Below, in pieces: positions 24,801 through 36,622 of a stretch of 64,000 nucleotides of DNA. The DNA is taken from the NCBI RefSeq assembly GCF_003073045.1, contig NC_037598.1, positions 7,082,342-7,146,341 on the forward strand, written 5' to 3'. Every line of letters begins with the position of its first letter. The first letter of the stretch is position 1. The DNA is from Pomacea canaliculata. Taxonomy: Eukaryota; Mollusca; Gastropoda; Architaenioglossa; Ampullariidae. The notes below the pieces were generated by a model. That model ran no database searches. It saw only the letters and a list, made by a program, of their open reading frames with translations, and was not told the DNA's origin. Both the position numbers and the translations under genes were made by a program.

Positions 24801-25468
24801 AACAGCTGGAGATGCGATGCCGACAACGACTGCGGCGATGTGTCCGATGAGGCCCACTGTCGTAAGTAAAACATGACTCAAACAACTCGCTGTCCATGAT
24901 GAGACCACGAGAAAGAAGCAATGAGTGAATTAAAAAAAGAATATGATCTCTCAACCCAACTACTTATTTAAATTTTCCGAGGGTTTACATTTACAAATAT
25001 CACAGACTACAGAATTCGGCGACATTATCCTTGTTATCCTGCTGTACCATCGTCTCTCTGCCTTCATCCTCCAGAATATTTCCTCCAGGCTGGACGCTTT
25101 ATGTAGCATAAAAACTGTAAAAATGTCCTAATTATTGGAGAACATCAGATTGACATTAACGATGAGTCACACGTCTAAAAGCTGAATTAACTATACTTAG
25201 TCTCAGATCGTTATTTTTAAATATCAGATTAGAGTCTGAGATCGTTAGTACCCGAATAAACGCATTTTTTTTTGTTTTTTGTTCAGTTTACAAAATCTGA
25301 AATTTTGTTTCAGCAACTCTCCACCCCAGCCTTTGTGGTGACATGATGACAGCACGTGACTGTGCCCTGATGAACGAGACCGTGACCCCGATCTGTCTCA
25401 GTGAGGAGGATGGCTTCAAGTTCTGCCGCAAGTTCTGTAACCTTTGTACAACCGGCACTTCCGGTTAA
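21841..25468 (+). CDS. Secreted LDLA(x5)-ShK protein, paralogue 1, 280 aa
   Basis: Exons 21841-21952, 23065-23178, 23418-23534, 23947-24063, 24319-24435, 24751-24861, 25314-25468 (TAA); every intron is phase 1. Order: signal peptide to about residue 17 ([17 protein letters not shown]), a basic propeptide ending YIVKRQ, five LDL-receptor class A modules (about 40-75, 78-114, 117-153, 156-192, 194-229), then a six-cysteine ShK-like module (237-274) ending FCRKFCNLC. The LDLA modules keep the calcium cage pattern CDG..DC.D.SDE, except the third, which has DDFDE. An NET glycosylation sequon lies in the ShK module. Probably secreted, cleaved after KR, and binding proteins or lipids in a calcium-dependent way; that role comes from LDLA domains in general. 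AATAAA lies at 25705. First of five paralogues in the window. Confidence 0.88.
22570..22652. repeat. (ACAA)n microsatellite
   Basis: About twenty uninterrupted AAAC units lie inside the first intron of LDLA-ShK paralogue 1. Confidence 0.95.
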
Positions 25469-26548
25469 GGTGACGGGAAGCTGGAGTTTTCTCACCTGGC
25501 CGCTTCGTAGTCTTGTCTCTCCTCCTCCTCCTCCCTCATTATTTGTGTAACCCGACGTTCTGCAAGAAACGGAAGTAGTTGTTACTAGTGCGCGCAGTAC
25601 ACGTGTATGTGCGGGTGGCTTTAAAGGGTATACATATATATGTGTCTATCATTCGTAAACATTTTGGTTGGTATTCATTTTTGTGTCTGGAGAGAAAGGC
25701 TCCGAATAAATGTTTTTGTGTTACTTCTGACTTTTGTTTTCTAATGTGAACATGATGGAACTGATGAGGAGGAATAAAATATAACTTTATTCATCGACTA
25801 GGTCAATGATAGCGACTCTCTCACTAACAAGTGTGCACAATATGGCGCGTGCACACACAAACACACAGAGCAAAAAATATATAAGAAAAATAGGATACAG
25901 GTATGTACCCTTCATGATGGCAGCTGAGCTGGTCAGTGGGTGTCACGTGCAATGATTGCATTGCTGTAAATGTTTGGTTTTACACATTGACATCGCGTGT
26001 TTATGTCAAAAATATTTGGCGACGCGAAGGTGCATGTATAAGACAAACAGGGGGCAGAGAAAATTGTGAAACAAAATTTAATTGATAAGGGAATGGGTGA
26101 GCACACATACATAAAGGTAAAGTCTTCTACAGGGGCAGGGAAATGGTTCACTGTGCTTAGAGCAAGTGATGTAGCAGACAGGCCCCACTATTCTACCCTT
26201 ACCTTCTCTTGATGAAATCCGGTTCCAGCTGCATTGCTATGAAGGGAAAATTTTCTACCATTCATGATGCTAGGCTGCATGTGTAGTATTAAAAATGTCT
26301 TACATTGTCAAGTACAAGTACATCGACTTTGCTAAGTTTGGTCTCAACGGTCGCCATGTCATTTTAGGACCATCGACTTAAGATTCAGCTAACTGCAATT
26401 TTTGGAAGTTGATCTTAAAGCTTGTGTTTAACGTCAAGTCCCACATAAGATCGAACATGCAAGCCAGCCAAGATGTACTTTCTATTTCAAATTTCACACG
26501 ATAACACTATTTGTAAGCACAATATAACACCATATGCAAGCCTTAAGC
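25469..26548. other. Intergenic, 3' UTR of paralogue 1
   Basis: It contains the poly(A) signal AATAAA at 25705-25710. No gene is recognised in the remainder. Confidence 0.5.
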
Positions 26549-26758
26549 CAGCGGTTCTCAACCTGTGGGGCGCGCCCCCCTGGGGGGGGGGGGGGGCGAC
26601 GTGCTTACAAGTGGGGCGCGAAGGAGGTCATTTTTTAAAAGTTTCTTATACCGGTATTAGTGAAATTAGCTTACATTGCTGGCTAAGGGGGGCGCGCGGA
26701 CGTACCTTTGTTCGTTAGGGGGGGGGGGACGTCACATGTAAAAGGTTGAGAACCGCTG
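26549..26758. mobile_element. Non-autonomous hAT element, 210 bp, with 8-bp TSD
   Basis: Terminal inverted repeats CAGCGGTTCTCAACC and GGTTGAGAACCGCTG are typical of hAT transposons. Direct 8-base duplications CCTTAAGC flank it exactly at 26541-26548 and 26759-26766. The interior is G-rich with long G and C runs and has no coding frame. The intact duplication suggests a fairly young insertion. Confidence 0.9.
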
Positions 26759-26766
26759 CCTTAAGC

Positions 26767-27076
26767 CGTATAATAGGTAAATTAAAAATTAGAGTCGTAA
26801 CAAACACAACCAGGAGGATCATATTTTCATACGCGATAACTTGCATTTAAAAATAAAAGGACTTTAAAAATATTACGAGGGAAAAAATAAGCTTATATAA
26901 ATTGATGCAAAAAACAGTTTAGAAACAGCAGCAAGGGCAAGTCTTTTGGAATAAAACAAGGTCAGTTCGGAAGAAAAACAAATCTGTATGAATAATATTT
27001 CTGAGAAAATATGGTATGCGTATTTTCTACTATTTTTCACTTGCGAGACAATTCCGTACATGACGAAGAACAGATA

Positions 27077-27107
<31 letters not shown>

Positions 27108-28106
27108 AAAAGAGGAAATGAAAAAGCTGAGCACAGCATTGTACTGTTATCACAAACTCTGCAATTGTGTGGTTTGTGCCGTCGACTATGGTTGTTCAAA
27201 TCGGTCTGACGACAATGATGACCACGACGGCGTTGATGATGATGATAATGACGACGATAATAATAATGATTATGATGACGGGTTAGACACTTGGGCAGGT
27301 GCAATTGCACGAATAGTAGAAGCAACTGCATGAGTAGCATTCCTCTGTTCTCGAAAAAACAAGCATCGAAGGATGTCAGTGGCACTGACACCAGAAATGT
27401 TAGATCATAGATGGCCATTTGTGACATCAAGTTTGACCTTGTATCTTCCATATTTTGGAAAGCATTATTTTGTCTCGTGCTCAGTCCATTAACTTAATAA
27501 AACTTGCATCTTACTACATCTTTAAAGTGCCGTTGAATTTTGTTCTGATTTACTGAAATTGGTCACAATGGATGGACAAAGATCTGGAGTACTTTTAGTT
27601 TACTGAGCATCTTTTTTTTACCCCGTTCCTACCTTCAGTATTCAAACATCCATGCATGGCAATATCAGACAGATAAGAAATCTGCTCTACGTGCGGGGAA
27701 ACAGGCCAACAAAAAACATATGTCTACGAAAAGGGCAGCAAGGTCATTCTTTCACCCTCACATTGTCTTTCGTGAAGGGTCATCCCCTGGTCTGACACCT
27801 ATACCCCCCCCCCATGCATCTCATGCTAAATGAACTAAATGAACCCCGAGCCTCTCTCAGACCGTTTTTGTTGACCTTCCACTACATACTTCTTTTTCTT
27901 ATCTCTTTACATCGACTTTAATCCACCAACCCTAGCAGAGCCTGGACATGTGTTGTTTGCGCCAGAGGACTGCGTGGTTAAAGCATGGTCGAGGTCCTTT
28001 GAAAAGAACATGATGGATCATGTGATTTCATTCACGTGCACAGGTGTTGCTTCCCACGTCAGACTGATAGACGGTCATTCCAGCAGACGGCAACCATGGC
28101 GTAGAG
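26767..28106. other. Intergenic with simple repeats
   Basis: A run of about 30 A lies near 27075-27103 and a degenerate (GAT/GAC)n tract at about 27200-27290. The long minus-strand frame across this stretch is made of these simple repeats and is not taken as a gene. Confidence 0.5.
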
Positions 28107-28287
28107 CAGGGGTGGGCAATTCATTTTCCCAAGGGGCCGCATGAGAAATTGGGATGATTTTATAGGGCCGGACTAATATAGTTAACTCAGTTTTACCCAA
28201 TACTGTATATATAGTATATATACTATCCCTTCGCCAGTGGGCGGGCCGGTCAGAGACAGGAGGCGGGCCGGCCTTTGCCCAGGTCTG
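28107..28287. mobile_element. Non-autonomous hAT element, 181 bp, with 8-bp TSD
   Basis: The ends read CAGGGGTGGGCAA and TTTGCCCAGGTCTG, a classic hAT terminal pair. The 8-base duplication GCGTAGAG is perfect on both sides (28099-28106 and 28288-28295). The inside has GGGCCG-rich blocks and a TATA-rich palindrome but no frame. It belongs to a different subfamily from the element at 26549. Confidence 0.9.
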
Positions 28288-28377
28288 GCGTAGAGAAAAC
28301 AGTCGCTGGACCACAGGTACGCACGCACCCACGCCTACATGCCCATGGTCAAGCCCTCCGCCATTGCTTACTGAGCA

Positions 28378-28990
28378 CATCCCAATAGCTTACTCAACAC
28401 ATCACAATAGCTTACTCAGCATATTACCATAGCTTACTCAACACATCACAATAGCTTACTCAACACGTCACAATAGCTTACTCAACACATCACAATAGCT
28501 TACTCAACACGTCACAGTAGCTTACTCAACACGCCACAATAGCTTACTCAACACGTCACAATAGCTTACTCAACACGTCACAGTAGCTTACTCAACACAT
28601 CACAATAGCTTACTCAACACGTCACAATAGCTTACTCAACACGTCACAGTAGCTTACTCAACACATCACAATAGCTTACTCAACACGTCACAATAGCTTA
28701 CTCAACACATCACAATAGCTTACTCAACACATCACAATAGCTTACTCAACACGTCACAATAGCTTACTCAACACGTGACAGTAGCTTACTCAACACCTCA
28801 AATAGGTGACTCAGCACGCCACAGAAGTCTATTGACCACATCACCATAGTCTACTTATCAGCCTATGATAGGTTACTCAGCACTACACAATAAATTACTC
28901 AGCACATCGCAATAGATTACTCAAAAAAGTTTACTCAAAAGTTACAAAAGTTTACTCAACACGCGACAATAGCTTACTCAGCACATCATA
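28378..28990. repeat. Minisatellite, 22-bp unit, about 25 copies
   Basis: The unit is CACAATAGCTTACTCAACAC plus AT or GT. The first 19 or so copies are nearly identical with two recurring variants (AATAG/AGTAG and ACAT/ACGT); the right-hand copies are degenerate. It ends about 200 bases before the TATA box of paralogue 2. Confidence 0.95.
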
Positions 28991-29188
28991 TAAAGACTCG
29001 ATCGCTCGTTTTCGGTGCCTTTTATGTTTTAACTCCACACCGCCAATCCCAGTATGAGGGACACCTGTAACCTGTTACAGATAAAATTAAAAGTTCTCTT
29101 CAAGCAAAAAAAAAAAAAAAAAAAAAGCGAGAGGGAGAAAGAGAGAGAAAATAGTCCGAGAACAAACATCTGGATCAGAAAGTGATAG

Positions 29189-29195
29189 TATAAAT
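29189..29195 (+). promoter_or_regulatory. TATA box of LDLA-ShK paralogue 2
   Basis: TATAAAT lies 103 bases before the ATG at 29292, matching the spacing in paralogue 1. Confidence 0.5.
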
Positions 29196-29291
29196 TAAAA
29201 GAGGTTCTTATGCTGGGGTCAAACCAATCTTGCTCTCTAGAAAACTTATTGATAAGGTAGCCGGTCTCACTAGTAGAGCTACTTGTACAAA

Positions 29292-31151
29292 ATGATGCTC
29301 AAGGTTCTGTTCATCACTGTCCTGGTGCTGGCAGCCACACAAGCAACCAAACACAAGAAGAGAGCTCTCCAAGAGAGGAAACCAGGCTTCATCGCCAAAC
29401 GCCAAGGTAGAGATGCCATCTGTACAAGGCTAACATACACTCGTCAGCACTAAATGCTACACGCAGTCAGAAGTAGAAGGAAAAGGCGAAGAATTTAAAT
29501 ACTGATGACTATAATAGTCTGGTTTATACCTTCACACAGAAGTCATAGTTTGATGTTGTTATTCTTGTGATATGTTGTTTGTGGGAATGACAGAAGTTAA
29601 TAGAAAACGGAAACACATGCACACTTCCTCCATCTCTCTTTCTCTTGCCCTTTTACCCTCCTTGCTATTATTATCAAACAAACATTTCCTTCATACGAAG
29701 ACTGTGGTTAGCTTCAACGACGACCTGACCTCTGACCTGACCTCTCATTTGTTCCTCGTCGCAGCGGGAACGTGCGGCCCGAACGAAGTGCAGTGCAAAG
29801 ATGGCGAGTGTATCCAAGCTGAGTGGACCTGTGACACCGAAGCGGACTGTCCTGATCGTTCTGATGAGGTCAACTGTCGTGAGTATTATTTGAGTTTCAT
29901 TCTATCATCTCCTCAAGAAAGTCGCGAGAGATGCTCTCCCAATATTCCTGCCTGTCTCTACCTACATATCAATAAATACCAGAACAAGTAAATTAAATAA
30001 CAAAATAAATAAATAGATGTTTAGACCTCCACATAATTCACTAGATACGGTTCCTGAGATATTCTAGCACATGTCTAGGGTTACTGCACAGATTCAGCAA
30101 AGATCCACATAAACAATGTTCCTAAACCATTGGGACACACACTCATAGTGAAGCCAAACAGTAGAAACTTTTTCAGAAAATGCGAAAAAAAATTAATAAA
30201 ATTATTTACAATCCCCCCCCCCCTCTGAATGGTGACGCCCACATTTTAAAGTTGTAAATAAAGATATTTTGACCTGTACTACATCTTTGTCAACAAATTG
30301 CAGCTACCAACTGTACGGGTGAGCACCAGTTAAGGTGTCGGAACAACCGGTGCATTGCCGTTGAGTTCCGGTGCGACGGCAGCAACGACTGTGGCGACAA
30401 CACTGACGAGCTCGACTGTCGTGAGTAGTGTGGCAGTCATCTTTCTTCCTTTTAGTCTTCTTTCAGTTGCTGTCTCCGACGATACAAGATGGGTGTTGTA
30501 TAACTGTCACGCAAAAAGTGTTAATTCATCGGTCATCGTCTTTGGCCACCGTGTCTGTGAGGGCGGACAAGTCCTTAATACTTAACGAAATACTTTCCTC
30601 CCCTTCTGAGCTGTTTATTATAAACAAAAATTTATCTGTCTATCCTGTGAATTCTGGAAAAAAAAATGTTATCTGTGACACAGTTTTAAACTCCAGTCAG
30701 CTCTGTGAGTGTTTCTGTGGGAGGTCTGGGAGGGTTACAATTCTCCCCATCATCACACCTTCATTTCCTACCACCGATGAAAAAGTCTCGTCGATTCTCT
30801 TCTCCTCACAGATAAAACATCGTGTTCGGAAGGCGAGGTGCAGTGTGACAACTTCATTTGCATCGAAGAAGCTTGGGTGTGCGATGGCGATGACGACTGT
30901 CAAGATGGTTTTGACGAAAGGAACTGTGGTAGGTTGTTGATGATGAGGCAATCGTTTGTCAGTGCTGTCTGTGCTTTTCCCTCTGCAATGTCAGTGACAT
31001 GTCAGGTGCCATTTATGACTTTGCTTCATAGTTCTGTCCTTAGTTCTATGAGATGCTTTATGATTGTTTAATATCACATTCACTGGAAATATTTATATAC
31101 ATTGTACCAAATAGATACAGCTTTTTATACTTTAATTATTAATAATAAAGC

Positions 31152-31216
<65 letters not shown>

Positions 31217-32544
31217 GCAGTGGGCTCGTGTAGGGCTGACCAGTACAAGTGCGCAGACGGTTCACGCTGCATCGACCAACGTTGGCAATGCGACGGGGAC
31301 GACGACTGCGCCGACGCCAGCGACGAGCTGAGCTGCGGTAGGTAACAGCAGTCTCCAGCAGAGCTGTGGTAGCTGTGGTAATTATAATTACTATGACACT
31401 GTGGTAATTAGGAATATTGAGAGGTCACGACTGGACCACTTTCTGTGCATGATGATATTCGTATCTCGAGAACACAAAGGTATATTCAACCACCCGGAAC
31501 TTTACTCAGTGATTAAAACCAATTGCATCCCACTAGTTGGCGGGTAATAAGCGAAACCAATATCACTCTCCTGCTCCTCCCAGAGTTTTCTTGCCTTATT
31601 AAGAAGTCTCCTCGCAGTGAGTGAATGCAATTAAAATTTTAAACTTTGACTCTAAAGGGTCAACGGAATGCGATCATACCGTTTCTTTCCAAAAAGCTAA
31701 TATTGGATGCGAACCTTCCGCCTTTGAAATTACACGCCGCGTTAACTGCTGTCTGTCGGCGTACTTCTCTTGTGTTATCTGCTGGCACAGTCACCATGTC
31801 ATGTCTTGTCATGTCATGTCATGTCATGTCCTGTCTTTCCACACAGCGTGCAACGAGACAGACCACTTCCGGTGCCACACCGGACGATGTATTCCTCTCA
31901 CCTGGAAATGTGACCGCGACGACGACTGCGGCGACTTTTCCGATGAGACTTCTTGTGGTAGGTTTCCTCCCTTCTCTGACCTCTTTCTCTCGGACTTAAG
32001 CTCTCTCTCTCTCACACACACACATATGCCTACCACACACACACATACGTATTTACGTATTACACACACACACATTAACACACAAAAAGAAACAGTGATA
32101 CAATGCTCACGTAAGCACACAACATGAAAAAGATCTGCAAGACTGTCTTAAATGCACATCTTAACTATGAGCATGTCACACACACAGAGCGATAAAGTTA
32201 CTGCATATCATCTCTTATCTAAATATTATTCACCACCCTGTCCTTTTTTTTAAAAACTTCCCTGTCGTTTTAAGTAATTATAGATTCTGTCCTTTGTGTC
32301 ACATCTCAAATCTTTATTGTCTATGCTTTCTTTTTTGAAATTTTCCCGACTCTCCCCAGTCGAATATTTAAACGACCAACTGTTTGTTCTTGAAGCAACC
32401 ATCCACCCGAGTCTGTGTGGCGACATGTTGACCGCTCGCGACTGCGCTCTGATGAACGAGACCATCACCCCCATCTGTCTGCAGGAGGAGTCGGGCTTCA
32501 AGTTCTGCCGCAAGTTCTGCAACCTGTGCGTGACCTCGGGTTAA
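29292..32544 (+). CDS. Secreted LDLA(x5)-ShK protein, paralogue 2, 279 aa
   Basis: Exons 29292-29406, 29765-29878, 30304-30420, 30812-30928, 31221-31337, 31847-31957, 32396-32544 (TAA), all joined in phase 1. Signal peptide [18 protein letters not shown], propeptide containing ERKPGF and ending IAKRQ, five LDLA modules, then an ShK-like module with FCRKFCNLC. It is the closest relative of paralogue 1: both share ERKPG, the DDFDE/DGFDE variant in module 3, and CALMNET in the ShK module. Module 4 carries the one-residue-longer loop DGSRC. The acceptor of exon 5 is fed directly by a (TCTG)n tract and that of exon 6 by (ATGTC)n. AATAAA lies at 32876. Function unknown, presumably an extracellular calcium-dependent binding protein. 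Confidence 0.88.
31151..31220. repeat. (TCTG)n microsatellite forming an acceptor tract
   Basis: About sixteen TCTG units end in TCTGCAG, whose AG is the 3' splice site of exon 5 of paralogue 2. The preceding bases 31080-31150, ending AATAATAAAG, look like a retroelement 3' end with this repeat as its tail. Confidence 0.85.
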
Positions 32545-33750
32545 AGGGAGGAAAGAGTTGTCGTTCATGACCTCCTTCCTCCCTCGCTCTTAGTGCCCCT
32601 ATCCCCTCTCCTCCCCTCCCCTCCCACTCTGTGTCCATCCCAAGACACTCTTTGTGTAAGAATGCGAGCTACACGTTTGTGGATATTTATGTGTGAGAGA
32701 TAATCTCCATAAATCTCTGTCTTTTCAGTTTTTCTTATCGAAACAGACTTTTCTGCTTTCTTCTTCTAGAGATTCCGTTTAATTAAAAGTTGTGCTGTTT
32801 GCAATTTTCTTACACAAGCTAGTATCGTATATGTAAACAAGCGATCGTTTTCATTTTTGTGATTATGTTGGTATTAATAAAGCAACATGAACGAGTCGGC
32901 TTTTGATTACATCTGTACTCATCCATCACCTTGTCATATATATTTGATAAACGTATATCGTCGAGGTTTGTTCTGGAAGGAAATGGAGAAAAATGATTTC
33001 CCCAAATCTCGTTTGGGTCAAACTTTAAAATTTTTACATGAAACATGCAATAACATTTTACAATGAATAAAAAATTGAACCTTCCCTACCATCGGAGTTG
33101 AAACATACCCTAAAATGAGTAACAGTCAACGAGAAAGACAGATGACAGCGAAAACATACATAAACTGTGTATCATTAATGAAAGTAAAGGAAATCCAAGC
33201 CATTAAATTTTAAGAAAAGTTTCCATTTTTTAAAAATCGGATGAGGGTGTCTGGTACCCACCTTACGCCATTCAATGATCGGCTAGTCTATCTCCGGAGA
33301 AACAGACGGGCTTGAAAAATAAAAAAGGGAAAATTAAAGACACAAGGTGGAAACAGAGCTGTGACAGAAACAAAGGAACAAGATGTAAAGATTGTATTTT
33401 TTTTTACATTGGAAGGGGCAGAGATTGTTTAGTCAAAGAAAAAAGAGCAGACTGTCTTTAAAATAGCGAAGAGTGAATGCATAAAGTTGTAGGAAGATGT
33501 GCAGACATTCATGCGAGACAGTGAAAAAGTATAACAGTGAAGCTGTATCTACTAGCTAGATAACGAACAAAGACAAACTTCCACAAAGATAAAAAGCCAA
33601 AGAAAAGTAGCATATGACAGGTAACAAGACATGTAAAAATACATTGCTAAGATAAGAGACTTGCCACAGCTGTCAGACGAGCACTCTAGTATGTTCCACA
33701 GTACATTTTGTTGCCACACATTTTAGAAAGAAAAAGCCACAGTAACAGGA
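32545..33750. other. Intergenic
   Basis: 3' UTR of paralogue 2 to the poly(A) signal at 32876-32881, then AT-rich DNA. Before paralogue 3 there is only a weak TATA-like GTAAAAAT at 33632. Confidence 0.5.
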
Positions 33751-36622
33751 ATGCTAAAAATTTGGCTTCCCTTCCTTGCTTTGGTGGTAGTCACAGAAGC
33801 AGTCAAATTCCACAAGAGTAAGATTCTTCACATGAGAAAGAGGGACTTCATTGCAAAACGCCAAGGTGAGCCAGCGATTGTCTTTTAGATGTACCTCCTA
33901 CCCTCGTCCAGAAGACCAAAAAAAAAAACCCAAAACAAAATCATAAAATACCCAAACAACCTGAGTGCCCGATCTTTAAGCAAAGTTTTCTAGATTGTGT
34001 ACAATTGTAATGTGGATGACCTCTTAACCTGCAGCCTCAGTGAAGACCTGTGTCGCCAACCAGTTCATGTGCGTGTCCGGGGAGTGCATCCCGATGGAGT
34101 GGGCATGTGACACCCAGAGAGACTGTCCTGATGGGTCGGATGAAGCAGAGTGCAGTGAGTACTTACTGAGCACTCAGGTGTACTCACTGTAGGCTACACT
34201 ATACTCAGTGTGCATTAAAGTTCATTTTTTTATAGAGAATGCACAGTCAAGATATGCTAAAGAGTGATCAGTCCAAATAGACTGATGGTCCTCGACTTCA
34301 GATGGAGGTACGTCCAGATAAAGTCACCGCAAATTAAAAATATTAACGCTAACACAATTAACCTATCTAACATCATAACCTAGTCTACCCGGGACAAAAA
34401 TATATATATATATAAAAAAAAAATACAGTCTCCTAGCAATTCACCTTTCTCGGATTTCCTGGCTCCCTTGCTCGGTAGATGTCGTTAACTTCCTTGTGAC
34501 GTGTCCAGGGTGTGACTGTCTGGGTCCCAACCAGTTCAAGTGTCACAACGGGCAGTGCGTGCCCAGGTCGTCCGTCTGCGATGCTATCGATAACTGTGGC
34601 GACTTCAGCGATGAAACCGACTGCCGTGAGTGTTTCAGTGGATTTTGGTTCGATTCTCACCCTGTGATATCATTTACATGATGAAAGAAAACACCGTCCT
34701 TAGAAGTGTTGACCATCAAGTTCGATGGTCCAGAAACACTGTAATATGACAAACGGATCTGTCAGCTGACAGATGTATGATGTGACAGTCAGGTTAGCAC
34801 AGATTAATACTATGACACTGTCCATATGACGACTCAGAAGTTGAAGTAATAAAGTAGAGTATGACAGTCTGACACACAGATCAACATCGGAATAAATACT
34901 TTCAGCAGTAAATATTTCCTACATAGAAGTACAGTATTCATCTAGCACCGCGTTGTGATCCAGGATGCATCTAGTATTAAAATCACTATTTCCTATATTT
35001 CATTTAATAACAATGTTTTATCTTGTTGATATTATTGTTTCTCATTACAATTTAACCTGTCTTCCCTGCGCATTTACTCGGCTGCTAGATAATGAATTTC
35101 ACTGCTGGATATGAACCTTCAGATGCCTTGCTGTTCACTTTCTGCTACAGGTGAGTGCCTGTAGGTCTTGGTTCCTGTTTCTACTATTTTCTGCCGTTTT
35201 CAGACCTAGTGACGTGCGGACCAGGAAAACTGCAGTGCGACAACCACAAGTGCATCGAGGCCACGTCACAGTGCGATGGCAACGACGACTGTTTCACTGG
35301 GTGGGACGAGAGGGACTGTGGTAGGTTGTCTTGTGACTGGGGGCTGGGACACAAGGGACCTCGATAGCTATCCCATGAGCTGTGCACTGTCACCTTTGTT
35401 GTTTCCTGAGAAAGGTTCTAACAGATGTGAATTTACACACCACCCACGTACAACTCCAGAATAAACCAATCTCTAATCATTCAATTTATTCCAATGTAAC
35501 TAAGGCTAGAGGGAATAGGTTTTTGAATGAAGCAGTTCATTCACTACAACGGTAAATACTTTTTGGGTAACATGACTAAATTACTGCAAAACTGGAGTAA
35601 ATAATTTTCCAAGAATGGCTTTAAAACTAATTTGGAGGGGGTATACAAATGTCAATCTATGAACTTCGTGGCTCTTTGACGATCTTGACTGGCTAAAACC
35701 GCCGGCTCTGAGGGCTCTGATTGGCTGAAATCTGTGGTTGCAGGTGGCACGTGCAACTCGTTGCAGTTCCAGTGTGCGGATGGTTCGAGGTGCATTAACG
35801 CCCACTGGCAGTGCGATGAGGGCGCCGACTGTGACGACCACAGCGATGAAGTTAACTGTGGGGGTAGGGAAGCAGCACTTTTTCTGTCTACAATAAACAG
35901 TTTCACTACACCTGTTCTGCCTAAAATAAACACCTTTTCTGTCTTCAATAAACACCTTTTCTGTCCATGCAGAATGCAACTCCACAACTCACTTCACCTG
36001 CTCCAGCGGACGATGTATTCCTATTGACTGGAGATGTGATGGCGACAACGACTGCAACGACCTTTCCGACGAAGTTGGATGTCGTAAGTCGCTCCCAGGG
36101 CGAACTAGAATAATTCTAAGTTAAAGGCCTGCATGGACACAAATTTTCGCTTATTAAACTGACCATTGAGAATTTGATTCTAAATGAAAAAAAACTGACA
36201 AAAAGAAAGTTATTTTTTATTCACAGACTAGGAATTTAAAAGAAATTAAAGACTAATCCAGTTTGTTCCTGCATTTTTATTATTTGTTATTTTTATTCAT
36301 TCAAATATTTCCCTCTGATGTTTCTTACATGCAGCTTATTTTACTTGTTTCGAATTTTCTCGCCGTTTTCTTTTTTCACTAAAACCGTCGCTAGATTTCT
36401 TTGTTTTATTGTATCAACAATGGAGACACTTGTTGATGGGGTCAGTAAATATCATGTTGTCCTGTAGCCACACTGCACCCCAGTCTGTGTAGCGACATGA
36501 TGTCTACGAGGGGCTGCCTTCTGATGAACGAGACCTCTGACCCCATCTGTTGGCAGACTGAAGTCGGGTACAAGTACTGTCGCAAGTTCTGCAACCTCTG
36601 CTTCACTGGCACCGAACAATGA
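33751..36622 (+). CDS. Secreted LDLA(x5)-ShK protein, paralogue 3, 284 aa
   Basis: Exons 33751-33865, 34035-34154, 34509-34625, 35204-35320, 35744-35863, 35973-36083, 36468-36622 (TGA), phase 1 throughout. Signal peptide [17 protein letters not shown], propeptide starting VKFHKSK and ending FIAKRQ, five LDLA modules and a C-terminal ShK-like module ending YCRKFCNLC. Module 3 ends [10 protein letters not shown]: the usual acidic residue of the calcium cage is Thr and the Ser is Trp. VKxHKSK and the GW change group it with paralogues 4 and 5 rather than with 1 and 2, although it lies on the opposite strand from them. Module 5 keeps [16 protein letters not shown] likely poly(A) signal AATAAA is at 37172. 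Function unknown. Confidence 0.87.

Noticed and set aside
26873-27451. 192-codon minus-strand frame
   Set aside because: It consists mostly of translated poly-A and (GAT)n simple repeats (His/Arg and Phe runs) and has no gene context.
31621-32127. 168-codon frame spanning an LDLA exon
   Set aside because: Only the 31847-31957 part is real exon; the rest is intron read-through including (CA)n repeats.
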